In this document: positions 56,440 through 64,000 of the stretch, piece after piece
Position numbering within the stretch: the stretch's first letter is position 1
Layout of the letters: each line of letters starts with the position of its first letter
NCBI RefSeq assembly: GCF_003987475.1
Contig: NZ_PIQH01000004.1
Coordinates: forward strand, 62,001-126,000
Reading direction: 5' to 3'
DNA length: 64,000 bases
From: Idiomarina tyrosinivorans
GTDB lineage: Bacteria; Pseudomonadota; Gammaproteobacteria; Enterobacterales; Alteromonadaceae
Notes under the pieces: model-generated
What the model was told of the DNA's origin: nothing
The model's input: the letters and a program-made list of their open reading frames with translations, nothing else
The model's database searches: none
Program-made: the position numbers and the translations under genes

Positions 56440-57948
56440 ATGGCTGAACAGCATCGGCACCCAAACATTCAAGACGAATCACTGCATGTGCCGTTCAGCC
56501 AAAGTAATTCTGTGCGCCTGCTGGCAAAAGCGGTTGGTGGCTTAATAGCCATTTTCGCTATCGCGTTGTTAGCGCCTTTTGTGCTGGCTGTGGTGAACGC
56601 CGAGAAGGATCAGTGGCATTATCTAACCTTGTCGGTAATTGGTATTGTTGTCGGCGTCGCACTTTTTCTGCAACCTACTCGCGGGGCTTCGCTTCGAGCG
56701 CGTCAAGTATTTCTCCTGACTACCGTGTGCTGGTTATGTGCCGGGATATTTGGGGCTTTGCCACTATACATTGCGGGCCCCAAGCTGGGTTTTGTTGATG
56801 CGTTGTTTGAGTCTATTTCCGCAATTACTACCACCGGATCTACAACGATAGTTGGGCTGGATAAACTCCCTTCCAGCGCATTACTCTGGCGAGCGATGCT
56901 GCAATGGTTGGGAGGCGTTGGCATTATCGTCATGGCAATGGCCATTCTGCCGTTTTTGCAAGTTGGCGGCATGCGCTTGTTCCAAGCCGAATCATCGGAT
57001 ATTTCCGGAAAGTTCCTGCCACGCTCTAATCACATGGTGATGGCCATTGCGCGCGTTTATTTGCTGCTGACTATTGTAGCTGCCACGGTGTACTGGATTC
57101 TCGGCATGGGTGGGTTCGATGCAGTCGTGCATGCAATGACCTCTGTGGCTACTGGCGGCTTTTCCAATTACGACAGCTCCTTCGGCTTTTTTAACGACCA
57201 ACCGGCATTGGTTGTGGCCGCGACGCTAATGATGTTTCTTGGAGCTTTACCTTTTGTGCTCTACATCCGTGTATTGAAAGGCGATACTGAACCGCTATTA
57301 CATGATCCTCAGGTGCGGGCATTTACGATTTTTTTAGTGATTGTTATTACCGCATTAGCATTGTTACAAGCCTGGAATGGCCGCGACACGTTGGATGCCT
57401 TTATTCACACTGGGTTTAATGTGGTTTCCGTGGTAACCACGACCGGCTATGCCACAGAGGATTATAGCCAATGGGGTGGTTGGGCGATCATGGCATTCTT
57501 TTACCTGACCTTTGTCGGGGGCTGTACCGGTTCGACTGCTGGCGGTATCAAAATTTTTCGTTTTCAGCTCTCGCAGTTGCTGTTAAAAAAACAATTCGCG
57601 CAACTGATTCACCCTAACCTGACGCGGGTTCAAACCTACCAAGATAAGCGCGTAAATGACACTTTGTTGGGTTCAATGGTAGCGTTTTGTTTTATGTACT
57701 TTTTACTCGTTGGTGCATTAGCCTTTGGTTTGAGTTTCTTCGATATGGATTTTATCTCGGCCATCTCGGGAGCAGCGACTGCGGTGAGTAACGTTGGGCC
57801 AGGTCTTGGTGATGTGATCGGCCCAGCAGGCAACTTCGTAACCATAGAGCCAGGTGCTAAAATCTTGTTGATTATCGGTATGTTAGCTGGACGCCTGGAA
57901 ATTATGACGGTATTGATATTGTTCCACCGTCAATATTGGCGACACTAA
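56440..57948 (+). CDS. trkH: Potassium uptake protein TrkH/TrkG
   Basis: A 502-residue potassium-translocating membrane protein. Four pore-loop repeats are visible by their filter sequences: AITTTGSTT, SVATGGFSNYDSS, VVTTTGYATEDY and AVSNVGPGLG. The N-terminal 30 residues are polar and cytoplasmic. TrkH works with the nucleotide-binding subunit TrkA, which is not encoded here. It starts 4 bp after kdsA and could be translated from the same mRNA. Confidence 0.96.
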   Translation: MAEQHRHPNIQDESLHVPFSQSNSVRLLAKAVGGLIAIFAIALLAPFVLAVVNAEKDQWHYLTLSVIGIVVGVALFLQPTRGASLRARQVFLLTTVCWLCAGIFGALPLYIAGPKLGFVDALFESISAITTTGSTTIVGLDKLPSSALLWRAMLQWLGGVGIIVMAMAILPFLQVGGMRLFQAESSDISGKFLPRSNHMVMAIARVYLLLTIVAATVYWILGMGGFDAVVHAMTSVATGGFSNYDSSFGFFNDQPALVVAATLMMFLGALPFVLYIRVLKGDTEPLLHDPQVRAFTIFLVIVITALALLQAWNGRDTLDAFIHTGFNVVSVVTTTGYATEDYSQWGGWAIMAFFYLTFVGGCTGSTAGGIKIFRFQLSQLLLKKQFAQLIHPNLTRVQTYQDKRVNDTLLGSMVAFCFMYFLLVGALAFGLSFFDMDFISAISGAATAVSNVGPGLGDVIGPAGNFVTIEPGAKILLIIGMLAGRLEIMTVLILFHRQYWRH

Positions 57949-57969
57949 TCATCACCTAGCGAGGTACCC

Positions 57970-58743
57970 ATGGGCACCGTAGTCACGGCTTTTCTGGCCA
58001 GTAGTTTTACTGGGTTATTGACCGTTGTTGGCGCGCTACCGGTGTTTTTGAGTAAACGCCCCTCTATTCGCAGTGAAAACCTATTACTCGGGTTTGCCGC
58101 GGGGGTCATGCTCGCAGCGTCTTTTTTCTCACTGATCATTCCGGCCATTGATATTGCCACTAAGCGCTATGGAGACGGCGTTATTCCGCCCACTATCGCG
58201 GTTTTAGGCGTGTTGCTGGGGGCGCTTTTTATTGCCGCGCTGGATAAAAATATTCCTCATGAACACTTTGTCGGTGGTCCAGAAGGCCCCAAAGCTAAGC
58301 GTTTATCCGGTATTTGGTTATTCATTATTGCGATTACTATCCACAATATTCCCGAAGGGCTTGCGGTTGGCGTCACCGCCGGCGTGGGCGATCGAGAGGC
58401 AATATCCGCCATTGCTATGGGGATTGGCTTACAAAACATCCCTGAGGGTTTAGCCGTTGCCGTGGGATTGGTAAGCGTAGGGTACTCTCGCGCTCGGGCG
58501 GTGTTGATTGCGACATTAACCGGCTTGGTTGAACCAATTAGTGGGACTTTTGGTGGCTGGTTCGTGAGCGTTGCCGAGCCGGTGTTGCCTTGGGGCTTAT
58601 TGGTTGCCGCTGGGGCGATGATTTATGTCATTAGCCATGAAATCATTCCAGAAACCCATCGCCGTGGACACCACAGCTCGGCGACTGGAGGGCTGATGGT
58701 GGGCTTGGTTGTGATGTTATTTTTAGATGTGTGGTTAGGGTGA
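57970..58743 (+). CDS. ZIP family metal transporter (GufA-like)
   Basis: A 257-residue membrane protein with about eight helices. The ZIP metal sites are HNIPEGLAVGV in one helix and QNIPEGLAVAVGL in the next, with a GufA-type Gln replacing the first His of the second site, and SHEIIPETHRRGHH near the C-terminus. A His/charged loop (HEHFVGGPEGPKAKR) is cytoplasmic or periplasmic. It probably imports zinc or other divalent metals. It starts 21 bp after trkH. Confidence 0.93.
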   Translation: MGTVVTAFLASSFTGLLTVVGALPVFLSKRPSIRSENLLLGFAAGVMLAASFFSLIIPAIDIATKRYGDGVIPPTIAVLGVLLGALFIAALDKNIPHEHFVGGPEGPKAKRLSGIWLFIIAITIHNIPEGLAVGVTAGVGDREAISAIAMGIGLQNIPEGLAVAVGLVSVGYSRARAVLIATLTGLVEPISGTFGGWFVSVAEPVLPWGLLVAAGAMIYVISHEIIPETHRRGHHSSATGGLMVGLVVMLFLDVWLG

Positions 58744-58813
58744 TCTTTTCTATTCGTACAGCAATATTAGATAGTCACAGATTTCGTGAACAATAACATT
58801 CGAGAGGAACATC

Positions 58814-59788
58814 ATGCGTAAGGGTATTTCGGCTTTACTTATCGCTACGGCGTTTGTCGCTGGCGGTTTTACTATTGCGACTCAGGCGCAAGAAACATCG
58901 GACGGGGCAATGACGGTTAAGCCTTCAGCGCCGGGCTTTTATCGAACCCGCGTGGGTGATATTGAAGTGACTGCGTTGTCAGACGGCACGGTAAAGCTAC
59001 CAGTCGATAAATTGCTAGCCTTAGACAGTGATGAGGTGCAACAGCGGTTGTCTTGGTACTATCAGCAAGCGCCTTTAGAAACGTCCGTCAACGGCTATTT
59101 AATCAACACTGGCGATGAATTGATTTTGATTGATAGCGGTGCCGGTTCTTTGTTCGGTCCGACCCTGGGTTACTTAGCGAAGAATTTACAAGCCTCGGGT
59201 TACAGCACTGCCGATGTGGATAAAGTCTTTATTACTCACATGCACCCCGACCACCTAGGTGGGCTAGTAAATGAGGGTAAAGCGGTATTCCCCAATGCAA
59301 CGGTATATGTTGAGCAACATGACGCAGACTTCTGGCTGAGCGAAGAAAAAATGGCACAGGCAGGAGAGGGTGACAAAGGCTTTTTCCAAGGCGCAATGGC
59401 CGCGGTCAAACCATACCAAGAAGCAGGACAGTTACAGACGTTTACCGCTCCTGCGCAACTCAGTGAACATGTACTGGCGCAAAAGGCCTATGGTCATACT
59501 CCGGGCCACACGGTTTACCAAGTAACCAGTGGTGGCGATAAGCTGGTGGTGATTGGTGATTTAATACACGTTGCCGGCGTACAGTTTGATGACCCGGCGG
59601 TGACGATTGCCTTCGACAGCAACCCAAATGAAGCTCGTCAAGCACGCTTAGCGGAATTTGCCGACGCGGCACGAAACGGATTCCGAATAGCTGGAGCTCA
59701 CCTACAGTTCCCCGGCATTGGCCGTTTGCGCGTTGATAATAAAGGTTACCGTTGGATTCCGGTGAATTATTCACCGATGTGGAAGTAA
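58814..59788 (+). CDS. Exported metallo-beta-lactamase-fold hydrolase (methyl parathion hydrolase-like)
   Basis: A 324-residue protein with a signal peptide (about 1-26, ending ATQAQ). The mature part opens with SAPGFYRTRVGDIEVTALSDG and PLETSVNGYLINTG, close to methyl parathion hydrolase as I recall it. The dinuclear zinc ligands are present: His142, His144, Asp146 and His147 in THMHPDHLGG, the histidine of GHTPGHT, the aspartate of GDLIH, and the histidine of AGAHLQFPGIG. The natural substrate of such enzymes is often a lactone or ester; organophosphate hydrolysis is known only for a few. AGAGGAAC precedes the ATG. It is monocistronic between the ZIP gene and psrA. Confidence 0.88.
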   Translation: MRKGISALLIATAFVAGGFTIATQAQETSDGAMTVKPSAPGFYRTRVGDIEVTALSDGTVKLPVDKLLALDSDEVQQRLSWYYQQAPLETSVNGYLINTGDELILIDSGAGSLFGPTLGYLAKNLQASGYSTADVDKVFITHMHPDHLGGLVNEGKAVFPNATVYVEQHDADFWLSEEKMAQAGEGDKGFFQGAMAAVKPYQEAGQLQTFTAPAQLSEHVLAQKAYGHTPGHTVYQVTSGGDKLVVIGDLIHVAGVQFDDPAVTIAFDSNPNEARQARLAEFADAARNGFRIAGAHLQFPGIGRLRVDNKGYRWIPVNYSPMWK

Positions 59789-59834
59789 CCAAGCCACGGT
59801 AGCAAAACTGAAGGTGCAGGCGAGGCAATTACGC

Positions 59835-59863
59835 TTGCACCCTCACTCGCCATGAATTAAATT
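59835..59863 (+). promoter_or_regulatory. Promoter of the PsrA-like regulator gene
   Basis: TTGCAC at 59835-59840 and TAAATT at 59858-59863 are spaced 17 bp. The operator-like AAAC-N4-GTTT overlaps the predicted start site immediately downstream. Confidence 0.5.
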
Positions 59864-59875
59864 AAACGCACGTTT
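59864..59875. promoter_or_regulatory. PsrA-type operator (AAAC-N4-GTTT)
   Basis: AAAC (59864-59867), GCAC, GTTT (59872-59875) makes the dyad known for PsrA binding in Pseudomonas (G/CAAAC-N2-4-GTTTG/C); here it reads TAAACGCACGTTTG. It lies 21 bp before the regulator start and directly after its -10 box, which fits autorepression. Confidence 0.6.
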
Positions 59876-59896
59876 GAATTTAACTATGTGGTGAGC

Positions 59897-60550
59897 ATGT
59901 CGGTAAAACGCTCAACAAAAGATAAAATTATTATTGCCGCGGAACGGTTGTTTGCTGAACATGGTTTTGAGCAAACATCATTGCGACAAATCACTGCCGA
60001 AGCCGAGGTTAACCTCGCCTCTGTGAATTACCATTTTGGCTCCAAAAAAGCTTTGATCCAAGCGGTCATGGCTCGTTATCTGCGCCACTTTATGCCAGCG
60101 CTGCAGCACCAGTTAACGGTGCTGGATAATCACTCTCAAATATCCAGTCTACTCATCTTTAAAGCGTTTCGTGAGCCATTGCATGGGTTGGTGGTGGTCA
60201 ACCCTAAAGGTCCTGATATTTTCCTGCGGCTGTTGGGTTTCGCTTATGCGGAAATTCAAGGTCATTTGCGCAAATACACACAAGCTGAATTTGGTGATGT
60301 GCTGAGTCATCTGATGCAGTTGTTACACAAGGCCAATCCGAACTTGTCACCAGAAACGCTGTTCTGGCGTTTGCACTTTACCCTAGGCGCTACGGTATTT
60401 GCGCAGGTTTCAGGTAAAGCCTTAAAAGAGATCGCAGAGTCGGATTTTGGTGAAAAGGCGACAACCGAGACCATCATTGATCGGCTTATCCCCTATATTG
60501 CTGGTGGCTTAGATCAACCAGCAACGGTCATCGCTGAATCTCATTCTTGA
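59897..60550 (+). CDS. TetR-family regulator, PsrA-like
   Basis: A 217-residue DNA-binding protein. The N-terminal TetR helix-turn-helix (about 5-55) reads IIIAAERLFAEHGFEQTSLR and VNLASVNYHFGSKKALIQAV. The C-terminal ligand domain resembles the PsrA type, which senses long-chain fatty acids and represses beta-oxidation genes in Pseudomonas and Shewanella. Location directly upstream of fadE supports that role. Start candidates are GTG 59888, GTG 59891 and ATG 59897; I prefer the ATG (MSVKRSTKDK). A matching operator lies upstream. Confidence 0.85.
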   Translation: MSVKRSTKDKIIIAAERLFAEHGFEQTSLRQITAEAEVNLASVNYHFGSKKALIQAVMARYLRHFMPALQHQLTVLDNHSQISSLLIFKAFREPLHGLVVVNPKGPDIFLRLLGFAYAEIQGHLRKYTQAEFGDVLSHLMQLLHKANPNLSPETLFWRLHFTLGATVFAQVSGKALKEIAESDFGEKATTETIIDRLIPYIAGGLDQPATVIAESHS

Positions 60551-60588
60551 ACTACACTTAATGCAGAGTAAACGCTGCGGAGCTCGTT

Positions 60589-62925
60589 ATGGAAATTTTG
60601 TTGTTATTAGTGGTTTTAGTCGTGGTTCTATTTGCGGTGAAAGATATTCGCCGTAATTTAATCACCCGTCCGGTTTTCGGCTTCTTTAAACGTGTGTTGC
60701 CGCCGATGTCGGCCACCGAGCGTGAAGCGATGGAAGCGGGAGATGTTTGGTGGGACGCCGAGTTATTTAGCGGTCGTCCAGATTGGCAAAAATTCTTGGC
60801 AATGACGCCTCCGCAGCTAAACCAGCGTGAACAAGATTTTGTCGATAATCAGTTGGCGAAATTATTGGATATGCTGGACGACTTTCGCATCGTTCAACAA
60901 GACCGTGATTTGCCCAAGGCGGTGTGGGATTACCTTCGCAAAGAACGCTTTTTTGCGATGATTATCAGCAGAGACTATGGCGGTTTGGATTTTTCGCCGG
61001 CAGCAAACTCTTATATTGTGTCGCGCATCGCTTCACGCTCTATCAGCGCAGCGGTCAGTGTCATGGTTCCCAATTCCCTAGGGCCGGGCGAATTGCTCAG
61101 CCATTACGGTACCTCGGAACAAAAGGATTATTGGCTGCCACGTTTAGCCGAAGGTAAAGACATTCCTTGCTTTGCCTTGACGGGGCCAGAAGCTGGCTCG
61201 GATGCCGGCGCGATACCCGATGAAGGTATCATCTGTAAAGGTGAACACGATGGCAAGGAAGTCGTGGGTATTCGATTAAACTGGGATAAGCGCTATATCA
61301 CGTTAGCGCCAGTGGCGACAGTGTTGGGTCTGGCATTTAAGCTCTACGATCCTGATGGCCTGTTAGGTGATAAAAAGGCCTTAGGTATCACTTGCGCGTT
61401 AATCCCCACTGACCATTCTGGTGTTAAGCATGGCGACCGCCATTTTCCGTTAAACCAAGCCTTTATGAACGGAACGACATCTGGTGAGGACGTCTTTATT
61501 CCGTTGGAATGGATTATTGGTGGTATCGATTATGCGGGCAAGGGTTGGCGTATGCTGGTGGAATGTTTATCGGCTGGACGCGGTATCTCGTTACCGGCTT
61601 TAGCCACCGCAACAGGACATGTTACCCAGCGGATGACCGGTGCTTACAGTTACGTGCGCCAACAATTCGGCTTACCAATTGGTAAATTTGAAGGAGTTCA
61701 AGCGTCGATGGGGCAAATTGGTGGCCTCAACTATACCTTGGAATCTATGCGTCGGCTGACCATTACTGCGTTGTGTCAGGGGAAAAGCCCGTCGGTCGTC
61801 ACCGCGATGACGAAATACCACATGACAGAAATGGGTCGGCAGGTGATGGACCATGCCATGGATGTGCATGCGGGTAAAGGGATTCAACTAGGGCCGAAAA
61901 ACTACTTGGGTCATGGTTATATGGCAACGCCGGTATCGATTACCGTAGAGGGTGCCAATATCCTCACTCGCAATTTGATGATTTTTGGGCAGGGCGCTAC
62001 TCGCTGCCACCCCTATGTATTAAAAGAAATGGATGCCGCCTCAAATAGTAATGTTGACGAAGGCCTAGCGCAGTTTGATCAGTTGCTGTTAAAGCATATG
62101 GGATTTGCCCTCAGTAACTGGGGCGCAACAATTGGACACGCGCTGACGAGCTCATGCTTTGCCGAAAAACCGGTTAGCGGTGAAACGGTCCGTTACTACC
62201 AACATTTGACCCGGTTTAGTCGTGCTTTAGCTTACACTGCCGATGTCGCGATGCTGACGTTAGGTGGCGATCTTAAACGCAAAGAAATGCTGTCGGCTCG
62301 GTTGGGGGATGTACTGAGTCATTTGTATATGGGCAGCGCGGTATTGAAGCGCTTTGAGGACGAGGGACGACAGGCTGCCGACCTAGCGTTTGTGCATTTT
62401 GCTCTGCAACGCCATTTGCATGAAATTGCTAAAGCGTTTAGCGGCTTTTTCGATAACTTACCCAACCGGGTTATGGCAACCTTGTTGCGCCTTTCGGTGT
62501 TTCCGTTAGGGAACCGTTTCAAAGCGCCTGCCGATGATTTGGCGCAACAGATCAGTGAAAGTATGATGGAGCCTGGTGTTACTCGAGATCGTCATACTTT
62601 CCTATGCTTCTGGAAAGATGATGAAAACGACCCAACTGGACACATGGAAAAGGCCTTCCTGGCGATGAAAGCGTTAGAGCCCGTTTATAAACGCCTTCAA
62701 AAGGCGCAAAAAAACGGTGATATCGCGGCCGACATTTATGGTGATGAGTTGGCAGCCGCGGCTTTAGAGGCTGAGCTTATCGACGCTGACACCGCGGAGC
62801 AGTTAAAAGACTGTGAGCGCTGGCGAATGGGGGCCATCGCGGTGGATAGCTTCGCCCCGGGCACCTTAGAAAAACAGAAGTTCTACAGCACCAGTAAACG
62901 GAAAACCAGCAGCGCCAAAAGTTAG
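60589..62925 (+). CDS. fadE: Acyl-CoA dehydrogenase FadE
   Basis: A 778-residue FAD enzyme catalysing the first step of fatty acid beta-oxidation. The N-terminal hydrophobic helix (about 1-15) probably tethers it to the membrane. The acyl-CoA dehydrogenase core (about 75-490) has PNSLGPGELLSHYGT, CFALTGPEAGSDAGAIPD, and GRGISLPALATATGH. A long C-terminal DUF1974 extension (about 490-765) is typical of proteobacterial FadE. It is slightly shorter than E. coli FadE (814). CGGAG precedes the ATG. It lies 38 bp after the PsrA-like regulator, and converges with the S41 gene with a 3-bp gap. Confidence 0.97.
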   Translation: MEILLLLVVLVVVLFAVKDIRRNLITRPVFGFFKRVLPPMSATEREAMEAGDVWWDAELFSGRPDWQKFLAMTPPQLNQREQDFVDNQLAKLLDMLDDFRIVQQDRDLPKAVWDYLRKERFFAMIISRDYGGLDFSPAANSYIVSRIASRSISAAVSVMVPNSLGPGELLSHYGTSEQKDYWLPRLAEGKDIPCFALTGPEAGSDAGAIPDEGIICKGEHDGKEVVGIRLNWDKRYITLAPVATVLGLAFKLYDPDGLLGDKKALGITCALIPTDHSGVKHGDRHFPLNQAFMNGTTSGEDVFIPLEWIIGGIDYAGKGWRMLVECLSAGRGISLPALATATGHVTQRMTGAYSYVRQQFGLPIGKFEGVQASMGQIGGLNYTLESMRRLTITALCQGKSPSVVTAMTKYHMTEMGRQVMDHAMDVHAGKGIQLGPKNYLGHGYMATPVSITVEGANILTRNLMIFGQGATRCHPYVLKEMDAASNSNVDEGLAQFDQLLLKHMGFALSNWGATIGHALTSSCFAEKPVSGETVRYYQHLTRFSRALAYTADVAMLTLGGDLKRKEMLSARLGDVLSHLYMGSAVLKRFEDEGRQAADLAFVHFALQRHLHEIAKAFSGFFDNLPNRVMATLLRLSVFPLGNRFKAPADDLAQQISESMMEPGVTRDRHTFLCFWKDDENDPTGHMEKAFLAMKALEPVYKRLQKAQKNGDIAADIYGDELAAAALEAELIDADTAEQLKDCERWRMGAIAVDSFAPGTLEKQKFYSTSKRKTSSAKS

Positions 62926-62928
62926 CGG

Positions 62929-64000
62929 CTAGAACACCGTTTTACGTTTCTCGCGTAAGTTGTTGAGCGGTTGTGGTTGACGCTGTTGAGATTGTTGCTC
63001 AATAGCGTCTACCGCTGCTGAAGCTGGGCATTGGTTATTTTCCATATAGTAGTTAGCGGCTGCGGTTAGCGGATCCTGGTTGCTACCCCAATCGGCGACA
63101 ATTTGGTCGGCAACATTGCAGGTTGGGGTTAACCCAGTAAAGTAATTGCCTTGCCCAGCACTATTAAACAGTGCGAAATTAATTTCGAATGTACGCTTAT
63201 CGCAGATTTTGGTTGGCTCTTGGCCTACCGGTTTGCCGCAACTTTGGCTGCCAATATTGATCACATTAACGTGTGGCTTCAGGCTGTTAATAATTAATTC
63301 GCTAGCAGAGCAGGTAGCCCGGGTCGTCAAAACGTACACGGTATCGATGTTAAGCTGTTCAATGCCTTCGCCCAAATCAAAATCCAGCGTCGAATTTTTA
63401 CTCGCGTTATTATCGTTGAACCGAAATTCGGCAAAGACCTTGCCTAATACGTTGTTGCCTGCGGCCTGAGTGGATGCCTGGTTAGCATATTGAATGTAAC
63501 CACCGCCGTTATAGCGCACGTCGATAACCAGATGGTCGATGTTTTGTTGGGCTAATTGGTTGTATGCTTGATTGAGGTCATCACCGGTACGGCCGATAAA
63601 ACTGTCTATGACGAAATAGCCTACTCGACTGTTATCGGCGAGCTGATAGGTTTGGGTCGCAAATACCGATTTTTGTTCGACTTGGGTTTTGGTTAATTCT
63701 GCAGTGATCTGGCTGCCATCGGGCTTCTGCCATGTTAACTCGCGACTGATACCCTCTTGATTAGGACCTAATGCGTCCTGATAGCGTCTTTCAGCAAGCA
63801 AGGTGGCGACGGCTTCACCTTCAATTTTAAGTAATTCATCGCCACGTGCTAGGCCGGCTTCGGCTGCTGGGCTGGAAGGGTAGTTATAGCGAATGAGTAC
63901 GCGGTTATCATTGGTTTGTAGCGCTGAAAAGCCAAAACCATAATAGCTGGCATCAATAAACAATGATTGGTATTCATCTTCGGTAAGAATATAACTGTAG
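62929..64000 (-). CDS. S41 family peptidase (5' part beyond window)
   Basis: The frame stays open to the last base of the window, reading YSYILTEDEYQSLFIDASYY before the first in-window start-like codon (TTG at 63963), so the N-terminus is missing. A PDZ domain (about 25-105 of the visible part, with SSPAAEAGLARGDELLKIEG) is followed by the S41 protease core: LVIDVRYNGGGY, the catalytic serine in TCSASELIINSL, and the lysine in SCGKPVG. Several cysteines near the C-terminus suggest an envelope location. Relatives are C-terminal processing-type proteases. Converges with fadE. Confidence 0.88.
   Translation of the reverse strand, partial: YSYILTEDEYQSLFIDASYYGFGFSALQTNDNRVLIRYNYPSSPAAEAGLARGDELLKIEGEAVATLLAERRYQDALGPNQEGISRELTWQKPDGSQITAELTKTQVEQKSVFATQTYQLADNSRVGYFVIDSFIGRTGDDLNQAYNQLAQQNIDHLVIDVRYNGGGYIQYANQASTQAAGNNVLGKVFAEFRFNDNNASKNSTLDFDLGEGIEQLNIDTVYVLTTRATCSASELIINSLKPHVNVINIGSQSCGKPVGQEPTKICDKRTFEINFALFNSAGQGNYFTGLTPTCNVADQIVADWGSNQDPLTAAANYYMENNQCPASAAVDAIEQQSQQRQPQPLNNLREKRKTVF

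Overview
The window is chromosomal DNA of a Gram-negative gammaproteobacterium. The gene order closely follows three conserved Escherichia coli blocks: glmM-secG-leuU/metY-rimP-nusA-infB-rbfA-truB-rpsO-pnp-nlpI; lipA-lipB-ybeD-dacA-rlpA-rodA-mrdA-rlmH-rsfS-nadD-holA-lptE-leuS-lnt-corC-ybeY-ybeZ-miaB/ubiF-tRNAs; and ychF-pth-prs-ispE-lolB-hemA-prfA-prmC-sirB2-sirB1-kdsA. Base composition looks balanced (near 50% G+C by eye). The accessory content (a PsrA-type TetR regulator next to fadE, a DUF3034/cupredoxin cluster, DUF819, S41 peptidase) fits a free-living marine Alteromonadales-like bacterium. I cannot fix the genus from the sequence.

Layout. 1-12134 (+): end of glmM, tpiA, secG, tRNA-Leu(GAG), initiator tRNA, then the translation/transcription factor operon rimP-nusA-infB-rbfA-truB, rpsO, pnp and nlpI. 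12139-13227 is a Sel1-repeat protein with a zinc-peptidase motif. 13224-33039 (-): a long, tightly packed housekeeping run (lipoate synthesis, cell-wall elongation, ribosome maturation, NAD synthesis, leuS, lnt, corC, ybeY, phoH, miaB), with many 1-20 bp gene overlaps. 33121-35229: a drug/metabolite transporter divergent from ubiF. 35270-35754 (-): five tRNA genes (Met, Leu, Gln, Gln, Leu) with their own promoter and terminator. 35893-37970 (-): a short-chain dehydrogenase and fumC. 38126-42316 (+): a compact four-gene cluster coding for a secreted amicyanin-like cupredoxin, a membrane GGDEF-EAL protein, a DUF3034 outer-membrane-type protein and an exported truncated haemoglobin. 42335-43072: a gene-free block made of two large imperfect palindromes in inverted orientation. 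43085-48200 (-): ychF, pth, rplY, prs, ispE, lolB. 48350-56435 (+): hemA, prfA, prmC, a response regulator, sirB2, sirB1, a DUF819 transporter, kdsA. 56440-62925 (+): trkH, a ZIP transporter, an exported metallo-beta-lactamase-fold hydrolase resembling methyl parathion hydrolase, a PsrA-like regulator and fadE. 62929-64000 (-): an S41 peptidase cut by the window edge.

Most genes are housekeeping. The parts that stand out are the cupredoxin/c-di-GMP/DUF3034/globin cluster, which I read as a candidate envelope redox- or gas-sensing module feeding c-di-GMP turnover, and the palindrome pair beside it. The two copies of the palindrome core differ by paired (compensatory) changes, which argues that a folded structure has been maintained. 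Each copy is placed so that a GC hairpin followed by a T-tract faces the transcription coming toward it from the nearest gene.
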